The notes under the pieces: generated by a model | The model's input: only the letters and a program-made list of their open reading frames with translations | The model's database searches: none | What the model was told of the DNA's origin: nothing | NCBI RefSeq assembly: GCF_021462225.1 | Contig: NC_061797.1 | Location: 21,971,093 to 22,035,092, forward strand | Direction of reading: 5' to 3' | Length of the DNA: 64,000 nt | Source of the DNA: Girardinichthys multiradiatus | Taxonomy: Eukaryota > Chordata > Actinopteri > Cyprinodontiformes > Goodeidae | Position numbers and translations under genes: made by a program | Part shown: piece by piece, positions 24,048 to 38,481 of the stretch | Layout of the letters: the number at the start of each line of letters is the position of its first letter | Position numbering within the stretch: position 1 is the first letter of the stretch

Positions 24048-27000
24048 AGCGAAGTGGGGGAGGCAGAGTTGCAGAAGGATGTCTTCACCTGGTTCAGGCT
24101 GAATGTAGCACAAGACCTTTTGTAGGCTGACTTTGTAGAGAGATAACTCACTGCATTTCAGTTCTGTGTTTGCTGTTGTGGGTTTTAACTGAGCTCAGAC
24201 ACAGATTGATAGACGTAGAATATCTTTATGTAGAAACAAATTATTTCCAGTGGTGTTCTTTGAGGAAATCTGCTTATTCATCTTTTTGTGGCGTTAGATT
24301 ATGATTGGTCACCCATTTATCAGCTTGGTATACTGATACAAGAATACACACTCATCCCTGCAGTTGGTTTAGATCAGCCAAAACATGGAGAAAACCCAAA
24401 CATGTAAAAGAAGAGGAAGCAAACTCCTCAGAAAGGCTCAAGCTGACACTAAAATATGGGATTTTATTTATGAAAGAATGCAGCAAATCACATTCCTATT
24501 ATGACCATATCCTCTCACTTCCCTCTTAATTTAAAATTAGTCAGGCTCTGAGAATGCACCTTTAAAACAAAGCACAGCGTTAAAATATCAAAAGCACCAC
24601 TTTTGTTCACTAAGATATAAAAGAAGTGAAGCGTTTTTTTATGTTTTTTAGTTTAAATTGAAGACAGAAATCCAAATAAAAGGCTGTGGGGGTCCAGATC
24701 ATATCTGCTAGCCAGCATCCTGTGCTAATAAAATTATTACAACAGCTTTAAGGCGAGTAAGCAAATTTCCAGTAGCGTTAACTTGTTTATGTCTAGAGTT
24801 AAGGGTTAGAGTCTAGGTTCCTGATAGAACCTCATAATTTACTGGATTATAGAACTGATCTGGTCTATCGCATGTAGATAAAACATGTGGAGATATCTAT
24901 ATTAAATTAAAAGGGCTTTCTTGAAATGTGAAATTAAGATTAGATGATGTTCATGTTACTCTTTATTTATGTTTGTGTTTATTATTAAATGTGCACTTAG
25001 TCAATATAATGTATACATTATTGATGATGTGTGTAAAATGTTGGGATTATCTGCTGCTATGCAACTTGTACTGTTTTAACCTCAGACCTATACATATGTG
25101 TGGTAAGGGCTTTGAAAAAGATCAAATTCTAGATTTTGGAAAATACACCCGTTTTCTGGTTTCAATCAAGCTACGTTCGTGCTAGAACGGTGCATAGGGT
25201 GACATCTAAAGTAAAAGAATTAGGCATGTCCCTAAAACAGTTTTACTAGAGAACAAGTGGAAAGGAGATGCGATAACCATACGTAAACACATTCCCAGAG
25301 TGTTAAACAATCTGCCGTCCTGTAAGGAAAATATGTGTATTTCCCAGAAATGTCTTTTTTTTTTTCCCTTTGGAGTATCAGCAGGACTACTGTGAGTCAA
25401 ACAGCTACTAGATGACTCCTGTTTAGTTTCAGCAGCTGTACGTTTAAAAAAAAAAAAAGAGAATAGAAATAATCATGTTGAAGTAAAAAGCAATAAATAT
25501 GGTTCTGCAACTCATTCTGCTACAGCTTGTTCTTTTTCAGACTGGATCAGCAGCTTCAGGCAGCTGATGTCTACATTTTCTTATCGTTAAAACCCAGACT
25601 GTAGAAATGTTTTCTCGTCTTGCTGCTGTTTATCCACCGGTGCACTAAATCTGAAGGGCCACAACAGTCTGGTGCACAAACACACTTTAAACAAACATGT
25701 TTCTCAACTGCATCTTAAATGTTTAGTGTAGTCGAAACTCAAAGTTCACTCTATTATTTGCTCTGTTTTTTATTTTTAAAACTAACATGCTGGGAATTTC
25801 CTAGCTTATAATAAGCAACTAAAATCATCTTGAACTGAAATCTAAGATCCTTAGTGCTTTAGTCTGTAATAAAAATAACTCAAAGCGAGGAGCCGCCTTT
25901 ATTTAGGACCACGTAACAAAGATCACAAAGTGAACAAATAAATGTTTTGGAAAATACAGTTTTACTCTATAATATAATGTTTATACAACTGATTTTATTT
26001 TTAAATAGGTTTAAGGGAAGTTAAAACTCAAAAGGCAGACATCTCGCAGCATTGTACACATACTGGCAGTTTAACGTGAAAAATAAAAAAATAAGGGAAA
26101 AGTTCAAGATACAACACATGATAAAAAAAAAAATACAATAAAAAGGTCAAACTTGATACTCTTGCATTCATTCAAAAGAAAACTATAAAATGACAAGGAT
26201 GTAAAACAACACTGGAGCCCTTTTGGCGTTTCAAGTCAAAAATGCTCCTCTGACATTGTCAGTTTTGACATGTTTTTAATCTGCTCAGCACCGTGAAATT
26301 AAAATGAGCTCCTAAAGACTGATGCTACTTGGATTCCAGGCCGTTGTTCTCCCCACCTCTCGGTGCCTGTGTCGAGCAGACGGACTTATTGCTGAAACCT
26401 TCCTCAGACGCAGAGGATGAGAGGCTTTAATGCTTTTGTTGAAACAATCAAAAATATTGCAGCAGAAGGTAGTGTTTGCTTTCTGTCATTTCTAAAGCAT
26501 TTTACAGTAACATTATTTACACACAGTATAATACAGCGCACTCTTCTTGTTCTCAGTAGCTTGTGTGGTGCGATTAATGCAGTGCTTTGTCTGCCTCTGT
26601 GGACAGTGCCCCTTCCCGTCTTGTCTGTGCTTCTGTGGCCCATCTGTGGACGTCAGGTTGGTATGTGGCAGGTTCTAACTGTGACTCAGCGACTCTTAGG
26701 AGAAGAAGGGGACTTTGTGATGAAGTTAGTCAGTGCTTGAAAGGACTGGAATCCACCTGGTAGGCGCTTACACAATTTCATCTTGAGGTGTTACAGTACT
26801 GCACCGCTGCAAAATGGTTCACCTGATCAGAGGGGAGCTGTTGACATGTTTGTGTTGGCTGTTATCTTCTAGGCACATGGTTGATTTTTAAGGTTGCAGG
26901 CAGACATGAAGTGCGTTTGTATTGGAGAGGAAATCATAAAAGTGGCTTTAGATCGCAGTCCATTTCTACCTGCAACGATGTGCAAGGTCATCAAATAAAA

Positions 27001-27543
27001 CACAAAGCTGTGTCTCGATGCTGTGGCTCAAAAGGAGATTCAGCATTTTAAGGGCAAATATGACTAGGTTCACAATCAACACGTTACTACGCACCAAACG
27101 CTCAGAGTCGTTTAAGCACCGGGTGATGACAGTTTCTCTGAGCAGGGTATAGTGGTGTCCTATTTATTTTTTTTTACATTTGTTAGCACCCCCTTTAACT
27201 AAGCTTTGGGAATGCCAGCAGAGACATTGAAATAAATCTGGATTTCAGCAAAGGTAGCAAGTGTAGAACTCTGACCATCTAACACTGCTCTGAAAATCCT
27301 CTGCGGTGTTCTTGTGGGTCGACAAGCCTATAACACATTAACATGTATTGCCATATTCCATATACTAGGTCATAGAAATGTAAGAATTGTGAAAAACCCA
27401 GCAGATTCCACTATGCAGAGGGGCCAATTTTAAAAATGTGTATTTTTAATCTAAGCCATCATCTCCCAATGAGTCAGAGCTTTTGGAATTTTAGTGGACA
27501 TCTTGCCCATCAAGTCAAAGACCTGCTTGTAGACTGATTTTCG
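24048..27543. other. Convergent 3' region between tmem255b and gas6
   Basis: tmem255b (+) and gas6 (-) converge here, so much of this stretch is likely 3' UTR of one or the other. TTTATT (minus-strand AATAAA) occurs several times near 25895-26000, a plausible gas6 transcript end. No other gene, RNA or convincing repeat was recognised. Confidence 0.4.
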
Positions 27544-30500
27544 TCACAGCTGAGAGCTCAGCAGGGGGCAGGAGTGAGAGCGGATGTCGTTGTGTTTGTG
27601 GATGGCCTTGTCCAGATCCAGAGACTGTCCGTTCACGGTGACTTCCATGCAGCCGCTGTAGGGCGCTGACACCAGGGTGGACACCAGAGAAACATCTGAG
27701 GGAAAAAAAAACCAGCTGTAACCTGATGATCAGCATGCAAAAGGTTTTACTACTGGTGTTGAATCTGCCACTTGGCAAACAAGAACCCAACCCAAACCGG
27801 TGTTAATTACTGTTCTGATGAACGATCAAAAGTTCAAAGTTACTTTCATTTTTAAACTGTAGGAATCTGTTTCATTTTCTGTGCCAGACTGCAAACAATT
27901 ATCAGAATTAAAAACAAAATAAAACCATGCAGTATTGATTTTGTTTAGGAATGCATGATATATCAGCACCATTATCAGTATAGGCCGATGTTAGTCATTT
28001 ATTAACATATCAGTCCAGTCAGTAAAACTGGGCCGATATTAATAATCAATGTTTATTTCCATCTTGTTGCTGCTTGTGTTTGGGATACAGGAGGGGAAGA
28101 GGAGAAGGGGGGGGGGGGGGGGTTTAGCAGTGTGACCATTTGTTTATATCTAACATCGGTAAGCAGGGTTCTCGTCAGCGTAGCTGAAAGTTGTTTAGTT
28201 TTGACTAAACATCAGACATCTGGGCTCCCTCTGTGGTTTTTATGCGCTGAGTCCGATCCCGCTTCCTTTTGTTCATAGGGAGGATCTGAAGCTATTCGAC
28301 ACATTCTTGCAGAAAATTGTGAAAATAAGGCTTGATAACAATAGGTTTATGCAGAATTTGTAAAAGTCTGTTATCAAACTACTTTCAAAATATTTATTAA
28401 CTTGATCAACCCAAGTAGTAAATGTGGATAACCAACTTAGGCAAAGAAAATCGCCTTCTGCCACAAAATACTTTGAGCATGTTATCAAAGGGTAAATCCT
28501 TACCTGGGAGGCCTCCTATAAAGGTGCTTGAATGTGAGAAGACGTCTGTAGTGTATTCTGATTCGTCACTTCGTCCAGGTTGGCCGTCGACCTCAAGAAG
28601 AGTCTGGTTACCTGAGATGGTCACCTGGATTTTGTGACTCTCACCGTCGCAGAGGGCTGCAGGAGAGCTGGCGATAACAACATCGCCTACAGAAACCAGA
28701 ATGAACTGAAGACAAACAGAGAGGGTCAGTTTCATATTAAAAGGACACTCCTTAACATTTGGAACGCATGCGCTAACAGAGACGTGATTCACTCACGTCT
28801 CTCCACTCGTCTGTGGTAGGATTGTAGTCAGACAGAGCGATGGAGAGAGGCACTTTGTCCTGGTGAACCAGTGCAAACAGCACTCCAATACCGGAGAGAG
28901 GGCGCAGGGTCATCTGGATGCTCAGGTTCTTTGATTCTACAGGACAACAGAAAGTTAGAGCAGCAGGCGATGAACTTCACCAGCAAACGATTGTATACAA
29001 CGACACAATCGGTGCAAGTCAACTTCAACAATAAACGTAATGATTCAGGAATGACAAAGATATTAATGTCTAACAAGGATTTTAAAAGTTATGGTTTCAA
29101 ACCACTACATTTGTTGTTACGCTGTTTGGCTTAGAGTCATTTAAATGGTTTTCTCTAACTGTGTGGAGCATAGAGTCTTCACCATAGCTGATGTTGAAGA
29201 GAGCGAAGCCAACTCCAGGATAATACGCTCCAGGAACCTCAGAGCTGAAACACTGCATGTTGTCATTGGACCGAATGGTTTCTTGGATTGAGGTGTCTTC
29301 ACCCGTCAGCCAGCGCCATTCCTTCAAACAGCCGTCCAGGCGGGGATTTATCTATGTATTAAAGTTGGGACAGATGGGAAATGTCTAAAGGACGTTTATT
29401 TTTAGTGCGCGATCAGGAACGCTAACAAGCACATTCAAATAAACACCTGATTGACGAGGCCATCCTCTCTGAAAGGAACTCCTCCTACAGTGAGATTAAG
29501 TTCATGCATGCCTTTCTTCAGAGTGAACAGATCCCCATTTACAGCGATCTTCATGACAGCCTCCCTGTCAATCTTTATGACAAGACTCCGGCCCTGCTCC
29601 TCCACTGAGATCTGTGAGAAGACAATCAAGATGATTCCAGTAAGTAGAGGAGTATCTAACTGCTATTCAAACATCTGAACGCAAGCTCTTGACCTTTCTC
29701 CACTGGCCGTCGTTGACGAGGGGCCCGCTGCTGGTGACTCTGCTGACGGCACCGTACTTGAGCTGCAGCTCCAGCTTCCCCTGGTGCAAAGCAAGAACAA
29801 TCCAGGAGCTGTTGAGGTGGCCTCCTGCGAAGAAGATCACCCCCTCACCATCGAAGGTGCGCAGGTCAAACTCCGCAGAGAAACTGATGAAGATGGGAGG
29901 AAGGAATGGAGAGAAATGGCTCGAATACTCAAAAACCAAAATATGGTAGGAGCCAAAATGAAATAATTAGGCCAAAGAAAAGAAATGTACAGCCAGCTTC
30001 ACACTTTTGTCAAGAAACAACTGCTGATGATAAGCATGAAATGAGAAACCTGTCTCTTACCCCGTGTGAACCATGCGGCGGAAACGCAGCCGTACAACGG
30101 GCACGGCGCTGAACATGCGACCCAAATAAAGAGAACGAGGATTCCTCTTCAGGGAAGGCGACATACAGGGTGTTAAAGGCTGGAGAACAAACCAAAACCA
30201 TGACATTATGAGGCACAAGAAGGTACTTTATGAAATCATAAAACTACACAAGGTGCAACTTCAGTCACCAAGACTGTCTGCAGGCTTGAGTGAGATACTT
30301 ATCATTTTAATACCTTTTAGAATTGATCATTTCCACCAACCAAAACGGTTTTCAATATGAGCCTAAATTAGTTTTATGGGTTCTCAGGTGTTTCTATAAA
30401 CCGGTTCACCTAAACGTAATGATAAAGTAAGAAGATTTTAATTGCAGGTTTACAGCAAGAACAGAACCTGATACCACTACCTTACAGCTCCTCAGGTCCT

Positions 30501-33500
30501 GTCCCAGCTTCCTGCCCTGACGACCATCACAGAAGCAACGGAAACTCCCGGGAACGTTCAAACACTCCTCCTCACAAACGCCAGACTGACATTCATCCAC
30601 ATCTGCAAGCGATAATACAGGACGGATTGATTAAAAAGAAGATTGTTTGCGGTGCCAAGATTACAGGGAAGCAGACACTTCATGATCTTATCAAAGCGAC
30701 ATCAGCGCTTTCAGGCACGACATAACTTCAAAGAATTACAAACAGGAAGATCTGATCAACAAGACTGAAAGAAAAAGGCTTTGTTTGATTGCAACACAGG
30801 GAGGAATGCACACAACGCTTGAGTGGAGTGGTCGTTGACGTTGGCTGGGTAGTACTTCTCTGCTTCACGTACAACCATACATGGCCATGAAAAGATCTGC
30901 TTAAATAAACTTCAACCCTCTGAGGAGGGACACTGAGGTTATGAAACATCTGGTTCCCACCATGTGATTGTTGGCTTTCCATCATCTGATAATGTTGCTT
31001 TATCTCATCACAACTGTCAAGATAAAATGTGTATTTATAGTATTTTATTGCATATCTTGAAAAACTTGAGGGGTCATATCATGCTTTTAAACCCTTAACT
31101 TCTCACCCTTAAATCATTCATCTGTGGTCTATATAAAGTGGACCTGCAATGTTTTGGTCGGAATGTTTTTGTAGTTTGATAACAATTATCTAGCAGCGCA
31201 GAAATGAAACAAAAAAATTCCTATTTCCCCCGATGATGTGGTTAGATTTCCATGAAAAATAAAATTGAACCAGGCACTTTGAAGAGGTTCTGATGCTGGT
31301 GGATAGTGTAATGAATTGTGTGGGTTAATACACCCAACAACCAAACCGAACTTATTCTTTTGCAGCATATGCATACTTGAGCTTGGACTACAAAATCGTA
31401 GCGAGAAATAAATATGGCGGATAGGCGAAATTGATTAGCCAGAAGTCCATGACTTTGTTTAGCTGTTCCGCAGCAAATACTGTGAGGTAACAGTCGGAAA
31501 AACGTAACAGATGATAGAGAAAACTGAACGGATTGAAAAATACGACCCAAACAGAATACAAAAATATCTCTGCAACATCCGGAGAGACTAAATTACAGAC
31601 TCCAAGTACACAACAAAATGTATCTAAAGGCCAAAAAGTGGATTTTGCATGATATGTCCCCTTTAATTGTGGAATGTAATGTCTTTGTCCAACAGTACAC
31701 ACACACAGCAGACGAGATATACACACTCAGCTGTAAAGATGTGTGAATCCATACATGGAGCGCTTAAAAGAATCAGAACAATGTATGGATCTTGTAAAGA
31801 GAACATTTGGTGGTTTGCATGTATTCTTCACATTTTAGCTGAGAAAATCTAAAGTATTAAAAACAAAATTGGCCGAGGATGAACTGTTACCTACTTGTGC
31901 AGAATTTCTTCAAAATATTTTTGCTTTCTTTTCAGAACCTCCAATGGAGCCACATCAGGCGCCCGCTGTGCCCAACAGTGCTTCTAACCCAGATCAAATA
32001 AAACTGCCCTGGTTCCTTTTATAGAGATACTCACCAACACAGCTCTTGCTTTCATTGTCATAGACGTAGCCGTCCTCGCACAGGCAATCATAGCCGCCCT
32101 CGTTATTCTGACATCGAGCTGCTCCACACACACTTGCATCGTCACACTCGTTGATATCTAAAGGAAAACAAAATATGTGTTCAGCTTGGTGGAGTCCGTG
32201 TCCAAATGGGATGTCATAAAATTATACATTTAAATCTTTGTAATCAGCAGCTAAACTTCATCAGATGTATCCTCGTTCATTGTCATTGTCTGGAAAAACT
32301 TTGATATATAACTAATAGAAATTTAAAGTTCAGCTATAGGAAATAAACCCTAATTGACTACAATTTGATTAACAAATGATTTTCTGTCACAACAGCACAG
32401 TGTGAAGCAACCTATAAACTTTCTTCTATTAGTCCCAAAGACTCTTGACTTTGGGACTTGTATTATTTAGTCAAAATGAACTTGTAGGTCAGCTAAAATA
32501 AATTATTTTTCTCAAATGTATGTGTTTTTATGGCCTTTAAACGGTTATGGTACCGTTCTGTATATGTGATACAGCTGCATTTGACTCTAAAATTATTCAA
32601 AACAAGAGATTATACAAGTTATTTTCTTTTTAAATAATCCATAATTAATCAATACTTAATGTTAGTGAGTGTCAAAATACTGAATGTAAAACTGCTTTCA
32701 TCCTGTTAACTGATAACATAGTGATATGCCTTACATGTAAAGGACAGCTCTCAGCAGACAGTTTCTCATAGTTAAACAAAGAAAATTATTTTAATAAAGT
32801 CGATAAGAGTTGTGAAACTCTCCTGTGTCAACAATAAAGAATTTGGAAATTAGTACTGCCTGTATAACTTTGACATTGTCTACATTTCACATAAGAAAAT
32901 TTGTTTCGGAATATGAGATCGGTCCTCAAATAAATACTTCCATCCAAGAAAGCAACTGGACCGAACCCAGTCACCGGGACCAGGCTCTAGAGCCGTGGTT
33001 GCGCTGCATGTTTGCCTTGCATCACATGCTATGCTAATTTGTTTACATTTGTGGGCGCATTTCTCCATGCAGGTTTGAATCCAAAGTGAAAACTAGACAT
33101 CAAAAACCTTTATGCAAAAGAGACCACCACTTCATGATTCTCCTGAGTTCGACAGGAGCAGTTGGCTCCAGATGTGTCTCTAAACCAGAGGCAGTTGAAG
33201 ATGGAGCCACATATCCAAATATCTATGGGGTAAAGGTGATCACCTTACTAACAAATACAACAGCAGGAGTTGGACCACAAAAAGCACCTTTATCTGGAAC
33301 GTTTGTCTCATTAAAAACTTTAATTCTTCTTAGTTCTCGTTTAAATTTTCCTTCCTTAGAAATAGGGGTTAAATCTCACACTGAAGATGATCTAAGAAGA
33401 ACTGTTTGCTCTGTAAAGCAGCAAGAAGAGCTTAACTCTGTAATATCAGAAATTGTATTTTTCTCTATAATCCTTAGAAAACTCTTAAGATTTTCCAGGT

Positions 33501-36500
33501 TCTTCTAACAAACATTAACCATAAAAAGAAATCTACTCTTCTGCTTTATTAGTGCAGTTGTTAACAACTCAGTTAAAAGATTAGTTTATGTTTCAGATGA
33601 AGTGACCCCAGTCGTTAACTGAAATGGTTCTGTGGTTTGTGGCTTACCGCTACACATGTGGCGACCCACCAGCATGTAGCCCCGGCGACAGGAGCAGCGG
33701 TAACTTCCTATAGTGTTGTTGCATTCATGTTCACAGCCTCCGTTATTTTTGCTGCACTCATCGACATCTGCAGAAAAAAGCCAAGCCCAGCCCACCGACA
33801 ACATGAAACCAGGAAGGAAAAACACAACGTCCAATCTGAACCTGTGCAGCAGGACATTTATTGGATTTAGCAATAGATCCTGAATAAGATGTTCTCTGTT
33901 TGAATAAGTTGTAAAGTTCATCCTAAAATTCTGAACCGCGCAGGGCATCTAAACCCTAATCAGGTGAATTCTTACTTTGCTAAACTCCTTAATAATAACC
34001 AAAACACTCTGTAACTGTGGCTGAGGATTACAGCAGAGGTTCAAGGAGCAAAGCTGTCATGTTCTGGAAAAAGTTTGGGCCAAGTCAAATTAAATCTGTT
34101 ACAGTTTCCTCTCACAGTTAGGTGGAAGGATGAGTCAGAGTGGAAATGTTCCTCGCTCACCCTCCCATTGGATCTGGATTTAACTATGATTTAAGTATGT
34201 TTTCCAATTCTTGCTTGTGCAGCAATATTAGTTTGAATGATCCTGACCTACAGAGAAGCATTCTCGATTTGATCTTAATGACCCTCCAGTTCTTGTTAAT
34301 GCTAATTCACAGGAACATAACTATACTCCCCTACATGATTAGTAGCTGCATCGGCAGATGTGTGATCATATATGTCATAAACAACAGTTTAAACAGAAAG
34401 ATAGAAGTGAAATAGAAAGAAACAAATTACTTTCACATCACTGAGGAATATGACGTAAACCTAATTGAAACAACAAAGCCTTTTCAGCTCGATCTTTCCA
34501 GCTATGGACTGGACAGGCATTAGCTGTCAGAAACAAGGTCAGAGCGGTGACATCTCACAACAGACACCAGGCGTGACGCTGCAAAAATTCAACCTCTGCT
34601 GGGATCCAGCTCACAAGATCAAGCCATGTGACGATGGCCGTACCTTTCTCACAACTGGCTCCTGTCCAGCCTGTGAAGCAGTGGCAGTGGAAGTCGCCCT
34701 TTTTGTCCTCGCAGCGCACCGTACCACTGGCATTACAAGGAGAAGGAGAGCACTGGTCTGGAATGTCTTAAAAAAAAAAAAAACAATGACAGCGTTACGT
34801 ATTAAAGCTGATACTGAAGAACGTGGGTGACATTCATACACTGTGTGCAACTGTAAAGCAGACAACACAGAGGAAGGACAACTCTCATATTCTGCAAATC
34901 AGGAGTTCAGTATAAATAGCCTAATGGAGGGTAAGCTATCCTCCTGGATGTGCCCAATTCTGGTTTTTTCTACAGTATGAGAGCTGCAGCTCTGAGTAGA
35001 AAAGATCAAATTGATACCCAACTGTCTTTAATTATGTTTACTTTAATTTTCCAATGAATATTTCTTCATAAGTCCTCTATGTCATCCCAGTCTTGCGTAA
35101 GACAGTGCAAATCTTGTTTCTTCTGCAACAGTTATCAGAGCAGTGAAGTCTGAATGCTTGACAAGTCTGGGCATGTCAGCTCAAGTTCAGTAAGTGACAG
35201 AAAAGGACAAAGTCTGAAGAAGAAAAACAGAAACTATTTCAGGAAACAAAGAATAAGCTTCACAACCATGTCTATTTCCCAATGATTCAATGTGAGTCTA
35301 AGACATCAGCATTTATTACTAGCAGTAGATTTGTAGGGATTTTTATTCTAAATGCTAAGTGTCAATACATGTTCACAAACACGATGTAAAGTACAGTCTG
35401 AATATCTTTTTAAAAGAACTAAAGATGCTTTCAAATAATCAAACAAGTGGATAACCTCCAGCAAAGATCTGAAGGCAGTTAGCCAGAAATCCTGAGTCAG
35501 ATAGTAAAGATTATTGTCAGCACATTGTTGGTTTCTGCTCCAAAACACTTAGAGAAAGATGGGAAATGTTCATCCCAAGTTCAAACTCCTCAAGCCATAT
35601 TAATACATCTGGAATAGACTGAGATGAAGCCAAAAAGGAAGAAATATTCATGTATATGTTTATATAGTCAATTACATCAATCAACCATTAATTTCACATG
35701 GAGAAAAATTTTATTATACTTTGTAGAAACAGCCATTATTATTTTGACCTCTAGCTGTTAAACATTAAACTTAATAGTGACGCCTAGATTGATCAAGGAA
35801 CAATAGTTATTATTCTGCAGTGCAGGGAGGAGAGACAGGATGAACGAGACAGTAAAAAAAGTGAGGCAGAAGACATTGCGTGCTGACAGTCATTGTTAAA
35901 AGCCGTATCTTTAAGTGCCTCAGTGATGAAGCTGAGTCATGGAACCCACCCTGGAGACTCCACAGCCAATGGCGTAAAAGCCGGGTTGGTCCACGTCTCC
36001 TCTATCCTGATGCAGCAAAATCCTGTCCTCATCTCACGTCAGACCTTTTTTTTTTTTTTACTCACGTCACTGATTCAGATCACGAAGAAGCAACTGCAGA
36101 GAGTGAGTATGTGACGAATGAAGGGGTGTGTCTTCCACTAACCATTGTGCAGCATCACAGTAGCAAAGTGCTGCAATGTTACTCACGAATACCTGGGCTT
36201 CAACATACACAATTTCGGAAAAAAGCAGCCTGGATTCGACAAAGCAGTAAGGCACATATTATTTCTACTCCAGTGGGAAAGGTGCCTGAGAGTGATGCAG
36301 AGCAATGTTACTGCAGTGCAGCACAACCCGACAACACAATGAGAGGCTTTTCTCTGAATGTAGTACTGTACGCAGTGAAAAGTTCAACAGAAAAGCAACA
36401 AAAAGTGTGGGAAAAGACAGTCTGAGGAAATAAATTGGAAGGGAAGGATCAGTCATTAATCATCAAACTTAAAAATAAAAACTTACTATGCACACATGTG

Positions 36501-38400
36501 ATCAGATCCTGCTTTTTCTTTTCAGAATTCCCAAATTTCTCCACACAGTCTGAACAAAGACAAGAAACAGACACCACAATCAAGAGATCACAAACATGAC
36601 CAATCAAACAAGTGGAGAGGGTGAGGATACAGTGGTTTAGGCAAATAAGGACTTACCTATATACTTGGGATAGAAGTAGTCCTGAATCAGACAGAAGATA
36701 AAGAAGAGGTTAGCTACACAGTTTCACATGTACAAAAACTAAAAATCTAAATAACATAACATCTGAATACAGATTCACAATTATTCTTTGTATCACATGA
36801 TATTTTCTAGGATTTAGATTCACTTCCTATACTGCTTTCTGTACTCACACATTAAAAAGGTGAGGCAATTGACATCTGTGTTATACCTAGACAAAAACGA
36901 AAAATCATGAATCTGTGCACCTCATCCTCAAGGGCTTCTTGAACGTTTTCTTCAATCCTAACAGCCATAGCATCAGTCATGGCTCATGGTTGCAGTGATC
37001 TGCCACATGTAGGTCAAAGTCTTCCAAAAACTATCAAAAAGGCTAGTCCTGAAGGCATAGAGACTTGCTGCAGAGAGAGCCAATGCACCAAATGAAAGGG
37101 CCAGGCTATTTTTATAAAAGAAACCATCACCTAGGGACAATTTTAACTGATAAAGGCAGATTATTACATGCAGTAAATGATTTGCCACACTTAAGGCTGT
37201 TTCTAAACTTAATCCCAACATTAGTTACTTGAGAGTCATCCTAATCTTCCACCCGTCCTGAAAAAATGCAGCAGATAAAAAAAATGCAGAGTCAGAACTG
37301 GGAACCTTCTGAATGAATAATGTAGCTTTAAATGAGACTGCAGCTTTGTATCACGAAACAGAAAACTGCATACAATTAGGTTTCTACTAATGGGTATGCA
37401 TTTTGCAGTCATCTTTACTTTGTTTTGTCCTTTCAGTCTTTGGGTCTGTCTGAATTGCTAATCTAATTCATAATCTTGTATTGTATTGCACCGACTATGC
37501 CAAAACAAATTCCTTGTATGTCCAAAAACGTACTTGGCAATAAAGCTTTTCTGATTTCTGATTCTGATCTGTGAGTCATAGATTACCACATTTAGGCATT
37601 CTCAGTTCTCTACGTCTGATCCTAAGGAGTGTTAGTTAAAGGCCAAAGGATTATTATCCTAATGCTGCCAAATACCACCCCATTTTATTGTTTTCAATTA
37701 GCAATCTCAAACTTATAAATCAAGTTATCAAGGAAAAAAATAAACATTTTTCAGAGCATCTTTTATATACACTGACACCTGCAACAACCAGTGCACAGAT
37801 TTATGTAAAACAAAACTCTAAATACAACTGTATAGTTTCAGATTAGACTTATTTGTCTCTGGTGCTTTTCTGTATATTTATCACATGTAGAACATAAGAG
37901 GCTTAAGGAACCTAATCTGTCAACACACACCATCAGGGTTTATTTTGTGGCTAAATGTCAAGAGATAAAAATGTGTGCCTGTAGATTAGCGACACAAGTG
38001 TGAAAACGTTTTATTTGCACTTGTTTATTTTTCTTGGATCAAACAGTCAAATCAGTTCCCGTTTAACATACATGGGTGCAGATGCTAGGGATAAACGTAC
38101 AGAGGTTATCCAGATGTCTCTCATAGTTGGCAAGAACATAAGCCAAGCAGATGCCAATACAAATCCTGAAACTGAATGCAATTCTTTCTTCACATGGACG
38201 TGCTCAGTCAAGCTGATTCAAAGTTGATCACAGAGACAATAGGACACAGACAACAAGATGTCAGGGCCCCAGCATGAAAACAGTGGTGACAGCTAGCAGC
38301 ACACAGAACGAATTAGAGCAAAAGCCCAGACAATGAATCATTAGGCTGGTGTCATTTATAGCCATTATTTTGAGGTAAATGTTATTATGATGTAAACATG

Positions 38401-38481
<81 letters not shown>

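Noticed and set aside
27960..28030. ATATCAG/GCCGATA-rich stretch resembling a dispersed fish repeat
   Set aside because: Too short and without ends; not listed as a feature.
33086..33508. 140-codon open frame on + in a gas6 intron
   Set aside because: No recognised motif. It may be a repeat relic, but I could not assign it.
35880..36425. 181-codon open frame on + inside a gas6 intron
   Set aside because: No recognisable domain, no splice or promoter support, antisense to gas6, and low-complexity stretches (poly-Phe from a T run). Treated as chance.
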